64,000 nt of DNA, from positions 1 through 64,000 of the forward strand of contig NZ_JBNASF010000006.1 in assembly GCF_049720995.1 (NCBI RefSeq), read 5' to 3'. The DNA is from Methanothermobacter sp049720995 (GTDB lineage Archaea; Methanobacteriota; Methanobacteria; Methanobacteriales; Methanothermobacteraceae). Positions 48,903 through 57,573 of the stretch are shown here, piece after piece. Position 1 is the stretch's first letter, and every line of letters begins with the position of its first letter. The position numbers were made by a program, and so were the translations under genes. The notes under the pieces were generated by a model. It did no database searches, was not told where the DNA came from, and worked only from the letters and a program-made list of their open reading frames with translations.

Positions 48903-50558
48903 ATGCCTGTTATAACGTTGGATTACGATGACCTGAAGGAACTGGGCATTGACATTGATAGGGAAAGGCTCATTGAAGTTCTGCCGATGATGGGAAGTGA
49001 CATTGAGGACTTTGACGATGAGGGTATTAAGGTTGAATTCTTCCCGAACCGCCCTGACCTCCTCTCGGTTGAGGGTGTTGCAAGGAGTCTCAGGGGATTT
49101 CTGGGCATTGAAACAGGCATGCCCCGTTATGATGTTCCTGAATCAGACATTGAGGTGACCGTTGATGAGTCTGTCCTCGGTGTGAGGCCCCACCTTGGAA
49201 TGGCTGTCATTGAAAATGTGAGATTCACAGATAAGAAGCTTAAACAGGTGATGGAGTTCCAGGAGGACCTGCATTGGGTTATCGGAAGGGACCGGAGGAA
49301 GGTGGCCATTGGTATACATGACCTTGACCGTGTTGAGCCGCCCTTCGTCTACAGTGCAGTTGAACCTGATGGTGTCAGCTTCACCCCCCTTGAGAGCGTA
49401 TGTGAAATGACACCCAGGGAGATACTGGAGGAGCACCCCAAGGGAGTGGCCTATGCACATCTCCTGAGGAACCATGAAAGGTATCCCCTCATAACCGATA
49501 AGAATGGGGATGTACTCTCCCTTCCACCCATAATAAACGGGGAACTCACCAAGTTAACTCCTGACACAGAGAGGGTACTCGTTGATGTTACAGGCACCGA
49601 TGAGAGGGCCGTTAACCAGGCCCTGAATATCATATGCACCTCCTTTGCAGAGTCTGGTGGTGTTATAAGGTCCGTGAAGGTAAGGTGCCCTGAATCTGAG
49701 TTAAGGCTCCCGGACCTTACACCGAAGGAGATGATTGTCTCTGTATCAACAGCTTCACGCATAACAGGCATTGAATTTGACGCTGCTGAGATTAAAGGGC
49801 TCCTCATGAGGGCCCGTATGGATGCATCCATCGTCTCCCATGATGAGGTCCTTGCGGTTATCCCGGCCTACAGGGTGGACATTCTCCACGAGGTTGACCT
49901 TGTTGAGAACATAGCAACCCAGTACTGCATAGGGAGGATCGAACCCCTTATCCCTGAGGTTGCAACCATTGCAGAGGAGGATAACTGGAACAGGGCCGAT
50001 AAATTCATAAGGGAGGTTATGGTTGGTCTGGGGTTCCAGGAGGTGATGAGCCTCATGCTGACGAGTGAGGAAAGCCACTACCGGAGGATGAGGCTCCAGG
50101 AGGATGAGAGGGTGCAGGTTGCCCAGCCGATTTCACAGGATCGGACAATGATCCGCAAGAGCCTTCTGAATGCTCTCCTTGAATTCCTTGAGGATAACAG
50201 GCATGAGGACCTCCCCCAGAGAATATTTGAGGTTGGCGATGTGGTATACATTGACCCTGAAGCCGAGACCCGTACGCGTACCGTGAAGAAGCTTGCATGT
50301 GCAGTCACCCACTCAAGCGCGGGTTTCACCGAGATCAAGTCAATTGCGGCTGCAGTGGTTGAGAACCTTGGATATGAGTTCAGGGTGGAACCCCTCGACC
50401 ACCCATCATTCATAAGGGGGAGGTGTGCGTCCATTGAATCTGAGGGGGAGTCATCAGGAATAAGAGGGTTCTTCGGTGAGGTTCACCCTGAGGTTGTGAC
50501 AAACTTCAACCTGGAGTACCCTGTAATTGCCCTTGAAATTGAATTTGAGGAAAAGTGA
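48903..50558 (+). CDS. pheT: Phenylalanyl-tRNA synthetase beta subunit
   Basis: PheT is the non-catalytic partner of PheS, with editing and tRNA-binding modules. The 551-residue archaeal-type protein starts MPVITLDYDDLKELGI, has FFPNRPDLLSVEGVARSL, the B3/B4 editing region, a B5 domain (VDILHEVDLVENIA) and a catalytic-core-like C-terminal half (MIRKSLLNALLEFL). It is 28 kb from pheS. A 48-bp tandem repeat and the convergent YjbQ gene follow it. Confidence 0.97.
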   Translation: MPVITLDYDDLKELGIDIDRERLIEVLPMMGSDIEDFDDEGIKVEFFPNRPDLLSVEGVARSLRGFLGIETGMPRYDVPESDIEVTVDESVLGVRPHLGMAVIENVRFTDKKLKQVMEFQEDLHWVIGRDRRKVAIGIHDLDRVEPPFVYSAVEPDGVSFTPLESVCEMTPREILEEHPKGVAYAHLLRNHERYPLITDKNGDVLSLPPIINGELTKLTPDTERVLVDVTGTDERAVNQALNIICTSFAESGGVIRSVKVRCPESELRLPDLTPKEMIVSVSTASRITGIEFDAAEIKGLLMRARMDASIVSHDEVLAVIPAYRVDILHEVDLVENIATQYCIGRIEPLIPEVATIAEEDNWNRADKFIREVMVGLGFQEVMSLMLTSEESHYRRMRLQEDERVQVAQPISQDRTMIRKSLLNALLEFLEDNRHEDLPQRIFEVGDVVYIDPEAETRTRTVKKLACAVTHSSAGFTEIKSIAAAVVENLGYEFRVEPLDHPSFIRGRCASIESEGESSGIRGFFGEVHPEVVTNFNLEYPVIALEIEFEEK

Positions 50559-50652
50559 ATTTTATGAGCTCCCCTGGCCGAATCCCATCATTGCTGTTTC
50601 GTGATCCTCAAGAAGGAAAAATAAATAAGCGGGTTAAGGGTTTACACCGGGA

Positions 50653-50748
50653 CCCTGAAAACCCTAACAACCAACCCTCAGGACCTACCAGCAACCAAAA
50701 CCCTGAAACCCCTAATAACCAACCCTCAGGACCTACCAGCAACCGAAA
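50653..50748. repeat. 48-bp tandem repeat spanning the YjbQ stop codon
   Basis: Two copies at 50653-50700 and 50701-50748 share ccctgaaa, ccct then aacca ccctcaggacctacc and accagcaacc, with a few changes. On the minus strand copy two holds the last codons and stop of the YjbQ gene (tca at 50726-50728), so copy one is a spare 3' end beyond it. A plus-strand frame through both copies gives a 16-residue repeat (PNNQPSGPTSN) that is probably noise. Confidence 0.88.
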
Positions 50749-51139
50749 CCCTTAGCCTCCTGTTTCTTGGTCCGTCAAGTTCAGCAAAGAATATGCTCTG
50801 CCATGTACCCAGGTCCATCTTCCCATTCACCACCGGGATGGTCTGACTCCCACCCAGGAGCACGGCCCTCAGGTGGGAATCAGCATTGTTATCTATTACA
50901 TTATGGCCATATGACCCGCCTGAAGGCACCATAGCTGTGAGCATTGACTCTATGTCTCCCAGAAGCCGCGTCTCATTTTCATTTATGAATATCGCCGATG
51001 TGGAATGCCTTGAAAAGACGTTCAGTATCCCTTCATTTATCCCGGATGACTCGAGGACCCCTGAAACCATGGAGGTTATATCAATGAGTTCAACCCGCAT
51101 GGAGGTCCTGAGTGGAATCTCCTCTGTATAGAATTCCAT
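50726..51139 (-). CDS. YjbQ family (UPF0047) protein
   Basis: A 137-residue protein of the widely conserved UPF0047/YjbQ family: MRVELIDITSMVSGVL, SRHSTSAIFINENE, GHNVIDNNADSHLRAVLLGGS and GKMDLGTWQSIFFAELDGPRNR. Thiamin phosphate synthase-like activity has been proposed for relatives but the role is unsettled. The frame extends to 51193, but ATG 51139 has GGTG five bases upstream and fits the family. Its 3' end lies in the second copy of the 48-bp tandem repeat. Confidence 0.88.
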   Translation of the reverse strand: MEFYTEEIPLRTSMRVELIDITSMVSGVLESSGINEGILNVFSRHSTSAIFINENETRLLGDIESMLTAMVPSGGSYGHNVIDNNADSHLRAVLLGGSQTIPVVNGKMDLGTWQSIFFAELDGPRNRRLRVSVAGRS

Positions 51140-51205
51140 GGAAACACCGGTTTTAGTTATGGTCCTATAAAAATAAAAGTTTTGGCCATGCACTCACAGA
51201 AAAAA

Positions 51206-52336
51206 CTATTTGAGCACACCTGAGAACAGACTGGTAAGCCTGTAGAGGAGGCTTTTATCCTGGTAGAAAGCCCTGTGTGGGCACACCTCCATGCAACAGA
51301 GGCAGTTGATGCAGCTTGAGTAGTCAAACTCCGGTACCAGCGCCCCGGACCTCAGGGCATCGGCAGGACAGCTTTCAACACATACATTACAGTTCCTGCA
51401 CCTTTCAGGGTCTATGGCCGGCCTTGACCACCAGAGTTTCATGAGTGCCCGTGCAAGACCCGATGGAAGAAGATCAAGGGTGTAGTATATGTTGGAGGGC
51501 CACCTGAAATCATCCACAGATTCAGATTCCAATCCCAGAATTTCTATATCTGAGGGTTCAGGCGCAAGGTTCCTCCTCCGTGCAGCCTCATTCACAGGTA
51601 ACCTGAAGGGGTCCATACCCAGGAGCAGAGGTATGTAAATGTCAAGTGCCAGCGCATCCTCCGATGCCAGGAAAAGCCCAAGGTGTCTTGGATCACCTCC
51701 CGAGGGACCATTGCCCTCCATCCCCACCACCCCATCCACCAGGGTGAGTGCAGGATCCGTAAGCAGGTAGATCTCAAGGAGTTTCTCAGCGAACTCAGAT
51801 GGCCTCGGGTGTTCCCTGTGATAATCCGCCTTCCTGAAACCTGGTACAGCACCATACATGTTCTTGACAGCACATGTGAAGATGGTCATGGAGTGGGTCT
51901 TGAGCTTCGGGAGGTTTACAACGGTGTCGCTATCCACAACTGGCCTTGAGATGGGGTAGCCCTCCCCTCCCATTATGTAGGACCCTGCCGCCTCAAAGTT
52001 TATGAGTTCAATATCAAGCCTCTCTGCCACGTCAAGTATCCCTGTGGCCCTCCAGAAACTCTCTATATTCCTGAAGGATCCGCCTGGACTGTCCCCAACC
52101 TTTACCTCTGCTCCAGTGTCTATGAAGAGCTCTGCAACCGCCTCGATAACCGCAGGATGTGTTGTGACGTGTCTGTCAGGAGGGGCTGCCATTAGCATGT
52201 TGGGTTTTAGAAGGACCCTGTCACCGGGCGATGCGAATTTTTTAACACCCCCAAGGTGATCCAGGCACTCTCTAACACCATCCCTGACCTCCTCAGGGTC
52301 ATAGGACTGGCAACGAGTTACTGATACCGATGGCAT
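51206..52336 (-). CDS. DUF362 protein with C-terminal ferredoxin domain
   Basis: The 376-residue protein combines a DUF362 domain (KPNMLMAAPPDRHVTTHPAVIEAV, LPKLKTHSMTIFTCAVKNMYG, VDGVVGMEGNGPSGG) with a two-cluster [4Fe-4S] ferredoxin domain (CRNCNVCVESCPADAL, CINCLCCMEVCPHRAF) near the C terminus. DUF362 proteins occur in many anaerobes and some bind iron-sulphur clusters, but the reaction is unknown. The frame opens at TTG 52351; ATG 52336 has GGAG upstream and is preferred. It lies just downstream of mch on the same strand. Confidence 0.85.
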   Translation of the reverse strand: MPSVSVTRCQSYDPEEVRDGVRECLDHLGGVKKFASPGDRVLLKPNMLMAAPPDRHVTTHPAVIEAVAELFIDTGAEVKVGDSPGGSFRNIESFWRATGILDVAERLDIELINFEAAGSYIMGGEGYPISRPVVDSDTVVNLPKLKTHSMTIFTCAVKNMYGAVPGFRKADYHREHPRPSEFAEKLLEIYLLTDPALTLVDGVVGMEGNGPSGGDPRHLGLFLASEDALALDIYIPLLLGMDPFRLPVNEAARRRNLAPEPSDIEILGLESESVDDFRWPSNIYYTLDLLPSGLARALMKLWWSRPAIDPERCRNCNVCVESCPADALRSGALVPEFDYSSCINCLCCMEVCPHRAFYQDKSLLYRLTSLFSGVLK

Positions 52337-52368
52337 GAACTGCTGCTCCAAAAAAGTTAAGAAAGAAA

Positions 52369-53331
52369 TTAAAGTCCAAAGGACTTCATCAGGAGTTCTT
52401 CATTGACGAACCCTGCCCTGAAGACATCACCGGTTCTCAGGTCATTTATGACGACCTCTGCTGGTGCGAACATTCCCTTGTCTATCTTGTAGAAGTCGTA
52501 GTCCGCCTCCTTGAAGACGTCGTAGAATGGTTTACCGTAGCCCTCAGAGGCTGATGATGGCAGTTTCTCTGCAAGGGATTTCAGGTCATCACCCTCCTCT
52601 GATTTTATGTAGTAGTAGGTTCTGCCTCCAAAGAGGACTGCGTCATTGGTTTTACCCATTGCCTTCAGGCTGTCAGGGTCCACTGGGGCTATTGGGGCGA
52701 TACCTGCGGCGTATTTGACCTTGTTAACATCAAAGTGGAGTGCCTCAAGCATCTTGTAGGTACCGTTCTCCACCACACGGCCTGAGATCTGTATTGAACC
52801 AACAAGGGATGAGGTTGGGGCCACGAGTACGTAAACGTTCTCAGGTGAAACATCACAGTCCTCTGCAATCCTGTCTGTGACGTCCTCCGCGGGGAGTTTA
52901 TCTGCTTCAAGGGTGAGCACTGCAATGTCAGCCGCGTCCTGGTAGCCTATCTCCTCATAGGTCTCTGCCGGTTTAAGTGCCAGTGCCCTTGCAGGTCCTG
53001 AACCAAGTGCAAAGAAGTCACCGACACTGACTGACCAGCCTGCCTTCTGGGCGCCCAGTGTTGAGATTGCCGGGAAGTCTGTCTTTATCTTGACTGATGG
53101 AAGGGCGAACCTCTCTGATAGATCACCGGGTATTGATATGCCCACATCTGCAAGGCCTCCGAGGCACACCGCGGTGTAGAGTTCACCCGCCTTTATGCTA
53201 CCATCAACGTTAACACCACAGTCTATGACTGTTGAGCCATTTTCAAGTTTATCAACGCTTATTTTAAGGTCATCTGCGCCTTCGATCATCCGGTCGACTA
53301 TTTTCTTTGCCTCAATGTTCACACTAACCAT
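52369..53331 (-). CDS. mch: Methenyl-tetrahydromethanopterin cyclohydrolase (Mch)
   Basis: Mch interconverts formyl- and methenyl-H4MPT in methanogenesis from CO2. The 320-residue length is the known size for the family. Characteristic segments are IDCGVNVDGSIKAGELYTAVCLGGL, AQKAGWSVSVGDFFALGSGPARAL, VAPTSSLVGSIQISGRV, and NDAVLFGGRTYYYI. The frame extends to a TTG at 53337, but ATG 53331 has AGGTGAT five bases upstream. It overlaps thyA by 8 bp, and metE follows thyA upstream, linking C1 carriers. Confidence 0.97.
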   Translation of the reverse strand: MVSVNIEAKKIVDRMIEGADDLKISVDKLENGSTVIDCGVNVDGSIKAGELYTAVCLGGLADVGISIPGDLSERFALPSVKIKTDFPAISTLGAQKAGWSVSVGDFFALGSGPARALALKPAETYEEIGYQDAADIAVLTLEADKLPAEDVTDRIAEDCDVSPENVYVLVAPTSSLVGSIQISGRVVENGTYKMLEALHFDVNKVKYAAGIAPIAPVDPDSLKAMGKTNDAVLFGGRTYYYIKSEEGDDLKSLAEKLPSSASEGYGKPFYDVFKEADYDFYKIDKGMFAPAEVVINDLRTGDVFRAGFVNEELLMKSFGL

Positions 53332-53995
53332 TTTCAATCACCTCTTTTGCTTCTTTGAAGTTAACCTCATATATATGAGCGCTAATGGAGTGGATGGTTA
53401 TATGTCCAACATCAACCCCCACCTCTGATGCAACGTGATCTGCAAGGTAGGCCAGGCCAACGGCGTTGGGGAACCATGCGCCGTAGATGTCGTGGCTGCG
53501 CCAGAGTGCGGTGGTGAAGAGCCTCCCATCCCTCACCTTGAAGTCCACGAGGATCATGCATGGAACCTCATCACTCCCAGTATCCGTTTTAGGGTCCCAT
53601 GTGATCATGGTTGCCCTTCTGGACTCTTTACAGTTTTTCAGCCTCTCCACTGACTTATCCACCTGGTCCACGCCGAAGTGTGCCCTCAGACGGTTCCCGT
53701 AGGTGTATATGAATCCCTTCCTGTCATCTGAGAGGAACTGTTCTGAGTACTTCGAGAGTTTCTCTCCACTCCAGAAGTACCCCTCAGGGACCCTGATGTT
53801 GATGAGTGATCTGCCCGGGAGGTGGTAAAAGTCGCCTGACCTGCCGAGGGGGTTCTTTATTGTCACAACCGTGTTCATGACCTCCCTTGTCAGGGACCCC
53901 CTTTCATCCCTTATCTCTCTTCCATCACGCATTATCTTCTCAACCAGTTTAAGCCAGCCCTCTGCAATTTCCTCGACGCTTATCTCATAGGCCAT
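53324..53995 (-). CDS. thyA: Thymidylate synthase (archaeal ThyA-type)
   Basis: The enzyme methylates dUMP to dTMP. The 223-residue protein is the short archaeal ThyA-like form with the catalytic cysteine in EVPCMILVDF (Cys146), SRRATMITWDP, WRSHDIYGAWFPNAVGLAYLA and a histidine-rich HITIHSISAHIYE near the C terminus. In methanogens the C1 donor is a tetrahydromethanopterin derivative, in keeping with the adjacent mch. It overlaps mch at its 3' end and follows metE. Confidence 0.93.
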   Translation of the reverse strand: MAYEISVEEIAEGWLKLVEKIMRDGREIRDERGSLTREVMNTVVTIKNPLGRSGDFYHLPGRSLINIRVPEGYFWSGEKLSKYSEQFLSDDRKGFIYTYGNRLRAHFGVDQVDKSVERLKNCKESRRATMITWDPKTDTGSDEVPCMILVDFKVRDGRLFTTALWRSHDIYGAWFPNAVGLAYLADHVASEVGVDVGHITIHSISAHIYEVNFKEAKEVIENG

Positions 53996-54006
53996 TTTTG
54001 AACCCC

Positions 54007-54936
54007 CTAAAACTCTGATGCAGCCTTCACCATGTTTCTGAGTTTGGCGAATGCCACCTCCCTTGGAAGTTTCCTCATTCCACAGTCAGGGTCTATGTAG
54101 AGGTTATCCTCCCCGACTATATCAGCACCCCTTTTAATAAGGTCTTTTATGGTATCAGTGGACTCAATCGCCTCCGTTGATGTGTCAACGCAGCCGAATC
54201 CCAGTTTTTTATCACCCCTCCATTTATCTGCCAGCACTTCAAGATTTGATGGTCTTCCTGCAAACTCAAGGTCCAGCATCTCAACGGGAAATGTGAGGAG
54301 TTCCCCAATAACCCCTCTGATGTCACCGCAGACATGGAGTGAGACATCAACATCAAGGGCCCCTGAAATGCGTTTAACAGCCCTTCTTGCTGCCCCCATA
54401 TCCACCATACCCGTTGATAGGAATGGTTCATCTATCTGTATCATGACTGCCCCTGCATCCTGGAGGTGTTCCGCCTCGACTTTAAGGGCATCTGCCATAT
54501 CCATAATTGCCTTCTCCCTCTTCTGGGGGCTGTAGAATCCCTCTATCCTTGAGGCGTGCACCATGGTGGATGGTCCTGTGATTATCCCCTTAACACCCCC
54601 TGATTCATTATCTTTAAGTTTCCTGAGGATTCCCATTGCATATCTGAGGTCATCGGACCCTATAGACCCTGCGGGAGCTGTTATTCTTGAAAATATGATT
54701 GATACTCCATCCTTTACCGTCATGCCACCCATTGCCTCTGCAAAGTGGCCCACCATGTCCCCCCTCACCTGTCCATCTGAGATGATGTCAACCCCCGCCC
54801 TTACCTGGTCCCTCACGGCGGTCTCTATGGCAGGTCTGCAGGCATCATAGGATCCAATAAAACTTGAGATTCGCTCCCTTAATGTTTCAGGTCCCCGGGG
54901 GGTTGCGGGGTAGCTTCCAACCACCGTTGTGATCAC
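54007..54936 (-). CDS. metE: Core methionine synthase (MetE/MesA-type)
   Basis: This short MetE uses a methylated corrinoid protein or methylcobalamin, not folate, to methylate homocysteine. The 309-residue protein has TTVVGSYPATPRGPE, MIQIDEPFLSTGMVD, the zinc-site histidine/cysteine region SLHVCGDIRG, and DCGMRKLPREVAFAKLR (second cysteine). The M. thermautotrophicus enzyme has been characterised from memory as metE (MTH775). The frame reaches TTG 54966, but GTG 54936 has GGTGAT just before it and gives 309 residues. It lies in the mch-thyA-metE-DUF1894-DUF1890 cluster. Confidence 0.93.
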   Translation of the reverse strand: MITTVVGSYPATPRGPETLRERISSFIGSYDACRPAIETAVRDQVRAGVDIISDGQVRGDMVGHFAEAMGGMTVKDGVSIIFSRITAPAGSIGSDDLRYAMGILRKLKDNESGGVKGIITGPSTMVHASRIEGFYSPQKREKAIMDMADALKVEAEHLQDAGAVMIQIDEPFLSTGMVDMGAARRAVKRISGALDVDVSLHVCGDIRGVIGELLTFPVEMLDLEFAGRPSNLEVLADKWRGDKKLGFGCVDTSTEAIESTDTIKDLIKRGADIVGEDNLYIDPDCGMRKLPREVAFAKLRNMVKAASEF

Positions 54937-54946
54937 TCTATCACCG

Positions 54947-55252
54947 TCAGTGCTCTGCAACTTCAATTATTCTCTCTATTTCATCTTCATCGACGGGTAT
55001 CTCTATGACAGCTGTTCCATAGCAGGGCTTTGTGTAGGGTATCATCACGGTTGAACGCTCCCTATCTATACCCAGAGGTACCGGGGGTATGCCTATTATC
55101 CTTGCACCCAGTATCTTCTCGCCTGGCCTTATATGGACAACCATTTTTGCCTTTTTCTCAATGAAGGCTGCGCATTCCCTGAACCCTGAACGGGTCATGT
55201 GGATTTCATAGTCGTCGGACTGCTGCAGGTAGGTCTCTATGCAGAATGACAT
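54947..55252 (-). CDS. DUF1894 methanogen-specific protein
   Basis: A 101-residue protein of the DUF1894 family, found in methanogens and thought to accompany methyl-transfer metabolism. It shows RSGFRECAAFIEKKAKMVVHIRPGEKILGARIIGIPPVP and YTKPCYGTAVIEIPVDEDEIERI. The ATG shares a base with the stop of the DUF1890 gene (TGATG), so the pair is translationally coupled. The fold and reaction are unknown to me. Confidence 0.85.
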   Translation of the reverse strand: MSFCIETYLQQSDDYEIHMTRSGFRECAAFIEKKAKMVVHIRPGEKILGARIIGIPPVPLGIDRERSTVMIPYTKPCYGTAVIEIPVDEDEIERIIEVAEH

Positions 55253-55707
55253 CAGATCTCCTCCAGGAATCTGTCTATCCTCACCCTCAGTGGGGCGGGG
55301 TTGTGGTGTGCCCTTGCGGCTATTATGCCGGCTTCTGTACCTTCCATCACCGCATCAACCAGTTTTTCAAGGGTATCTGCATCTCTTTCAAATACAACTG
55401 CCAGTGTTTCTGTATTAAGTATCCCTGCAAAGGTTGCAAGGTATGCAGCAGCAGCATCATTGGGTACAAAGCCTACAAGGAATTCATAGTCCCCTTCAGA
55501 TAGTTCATTGAGGCAGGAGTCAAGGTCGGTGAGTTCACCAGTGTATACACCCTCTGGATCCGCAACCTGCACAAGCCTTATTGCAGCGGGATTTGCTGTT
55601 ATGGTGACACTGAACCCCTTCTTCCTGAGTATGTGTGATGTGTAAATTGCTATGGGAACCTGCACCGGGGACTCCGGGCATCCGAGTACCATCAAAGCTT
55701 TCTTCAT
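55252..55707 (-). CDS. DUF1890 methanogen protein
   Basis: The 151-residue protein belongs to DUF1890. From memory the M. thermautotrophicus homologue (MTH777) has a solved structure. It begins MKKALMVLGCPESPVQVPIA, an alpha/beta fold with a glycine-rich first loop, then GFVPNDAAAAYLATFAGIL and a HHNPAPLR segment. The frame extends to a GTG at 55716; ATG 55707 with GGGAG upstream is favoured. It is upstream of DUF1894 and metE. Function is unknown. Confidence 0.85.
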   Translation of the reverse strand: MKKALMVLGCPESPVQVPIAIYTSHILRKKGFSVTITANPAAIRLVQVADPEGVYTGELTDLDSCLNELSEGDYEFLVGFVPNDAAAAYLATFAGILNTETLAVVFERDADTLEKLVDAVMEGTEAGIIAARAHHNPAPLRVRIDRFLEEI

Positions 55708-55727
55708 CCTATACACTCCCTGAATAC

Positions 55728-56804
55728 TTATTCCTTCACCCCGAATATGGTGGCGAATATGAGTGAGCTGAGAAATATGAATGTCATGAGCGCTGTCCCG
55801 TTTATTGTCCTGTTTATTATGAATAGTCCTATGAGGGCCTGGGACATGAAGGCTGCAAGTGCACCTGTGAGGAGGACCTCCCTTCCAAGGTATGTTTTTG
55901 AGCCATTTTCCCTCATATCACGGTACATGTGGAGCATCCGAAGGCCCATGATGATGATGCCGGCACACCAGATTAAAAGGAAGAGCATTGTAATGTAACC
56001 AAAGTCATATGCCCATCCAAATATTCCAGGCACCATGTAATCTATCACATCCTTCTTGTTGACCAGTATGCCGTAGAAGACCGGGAAGGGGAGGCCAAAG
56101 AAGAGTATAAGCTGGAGTGGCAGTGAAATGTAGCCATCTGCAAATCCGCTTGAGAGTTCACCCCAGTAGGATGACATGGGGTTATGTCCAAGGAGGGTGG
56201 TGTTCTTGAGTACAAGTTTGAGGCTTGGAAGTGAAAAGGTCTCAAGCCTCTCTATACGGAGAAGGGGGCTTAAAACAGGCATCTGGAGTATCCTTGAGAG
56301 TAACTCCAGCCCCCCAAATCCTGCGACCGCAATGAAAGCAAAACCCAGAACCCTCTTAACTGTTATGATGGACTTCTGCCTCATGGACTTTGATATGAGG
56401 AAAAAACCTATCAGCAGTCCCAGGAGCCATAGTAGAAGGAATGATCTGTGCATGAGACCCCCAAAAACAGTGATACCCGCCATAAGGATATAAACGAATC
56501 CCCTGAGTCCCCTTACATCAACCCCGGACTCCTCCATGATTGCAAGGGCTGCAAGTGATGATATGGTAACAAGGAGTGCTATGGGACCAAATGGGTGTGT
56601 GAATTCACTCTGCCCGAAGGACATGAAGAGCGCCACAACATCAAGGCCAAATATTATATTGAATCCTATCCCCAGCACCAGGCAGAGGAACAGTATCATG
56701 CTGAGGGAAAGGGGTGCCAGGTTCAGCAGGAATATCATGGCCGCATACATTATGATGCCGACCTCGACTATGAACTGAAGGTGATTCTGTGCTATGAGGG
56801 CCAA
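55728..56804 (-). CDS. Polytopic membrane protein, unknown function
   Basis: A 358-residue protein with roughly ten hydrophobic segments. A central 60-residue soluble loop (about 195-225, KLVLKNTTLLGHNPMSSYWGELSSGF) carries NPMSSYWGE and resembles the large loop of O-antigen ligase or polymerase-like proteins, but the likeness is weak. I do not recognise the family. The TTG start at 56804 has GGAGG six bases upstream. It lies upstream of the DUF1890 gene on the same strand and could be part of the same transcription unit. Confidence 0.6.
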   Translation of the reverse strand: MALIAQNHLQFIVEVGIIMYAAMIFLLNLAPLSLSMILFLCLVLGIGFNIIFGLDVVALFMSFGQSEFTHPFGPIALLVTISSLAALAIMEESGVDVRGLRGFVYILMAGITVFGGLMHRSFLLLWLLGLLIGFFLISKSMRQKSIITVKRVLGFAFIAVAGFGGLELLSRILQMPVLSPLLRIERLETFSLPSLKLVLKNTTLLGHNPMSSYWGELSSGFADGYISLPLQLILFFGLPFPVFYGILVNKKDVIDYMVPGIFGWAYDFGYITMLFLLIWCAGIIIMGLRMLHMYRDMRENGSKTYLGREVLLTGALAAFMSQALIGLFIINRTINGTALMTFIFLSSLIFATIFGVKE

Positions 56805-56932
56805 TTTAATCCTCCAGAAATTTATCAGATTATCAGATACATCCTTATTTGGGGGTCATCTTAAAAAGTTTTTCCGGACCCATAGCAACCATGCTGGGAT
56901 AAGAGTGATGTATTCCCTGCGGTCTTCCAGCA

Positions 56933-57409
56933 TCAGATCAGCCTTCTGAATACCACCATGTCTTCACCGGGACCATTGTAATCTGCCAACGCCTTCACGG
57001 GACCCGCATCAACGGTTTCACCATTCTCAACCGCCCTGAACCCATTTTTAAGGTAAAATCTTATCGCCCTCTGGTTAACCGGTTTTGTTATAAGGTATAT
57101 CACATGAACACCCTTCTGCTCCACAGTTTCCGTGAAGACCTCAAGAAGCCGGGATGCCACGCCCATTCCCCTGAGCTGTGGTGAGACACACAGAAGATGA
57201 ATGTATGCCTCATCAGGGTTGTCCTGGGATATGAATCCCAGAAGAAAGCCCCTGATTCTTCCATCCTCCTCTGCAACAAAGGAGGTGCTGCTGAAGAACC
57301 TTGTGAAGATGTGGTAGATGGAGTTCCTCTCTGTAACCATGGGGGGACATCTAAATGCCAGTTGGGCTATTGCAGTGAAATCCTCCTCCCTCACGTTCCT
57401 TAAGATCAA
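56933..57409 (-). CDS. GNAT family N-acetyltransferase
   Basis: A protein of about 158 residues with the GNAT fold. Motif A is LLCVSPQLRGMGVASRLLEVF (acetyl-CoA pyrophosphate loop R/Q-x-x-G-x-A), and motif B is IRFYLKNGFRAVE. Its substrate may be a protein N terminus or a small amine. The frame starts at GTG 57418, but TTG 57409 has GGTGG five bases upstream and matches ILRNVREEDF, the usual first strand. It is convergent to the tRNA-Ala gene only in the sense of being upstream and opposite. Confidence 0.8.
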   Translation of the reverse strand: MILRNVREEDFTAIAQLAFRCPPMVTERNSIYHIFTRFFSSTSFVAEEDGRIRGFLLGFISQDNPDEAYIHLLCVSPQLRGMGVASRLLEVFTETVEQKGVHVIYLITKPVNQRAIRFYLKNGFRAVENGETVDAGPVKALADYNGPGEDMVVFRRLI

Positions 57410-57493
57410 ACCAACCACCCGGATATATTATGAGCTGGAGAACTGTTAAAGGGTTAAGTTTAAATATGAAAAGACTTAATGTATACTGTGTTG

Positions 57494-57568
<75 letters not shown>

Positions 57569-57573
57569 CAATT

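Noticed and set aside
50555..50755. 66-residue plus-strand frame after pheT with a PNNQPSGPTSN repeat
   Set aside because: The repeat is the translation of the 48-bp tandem duplication of the opposite-strand YjbQ 3' end, and the frame overlaps that gene.
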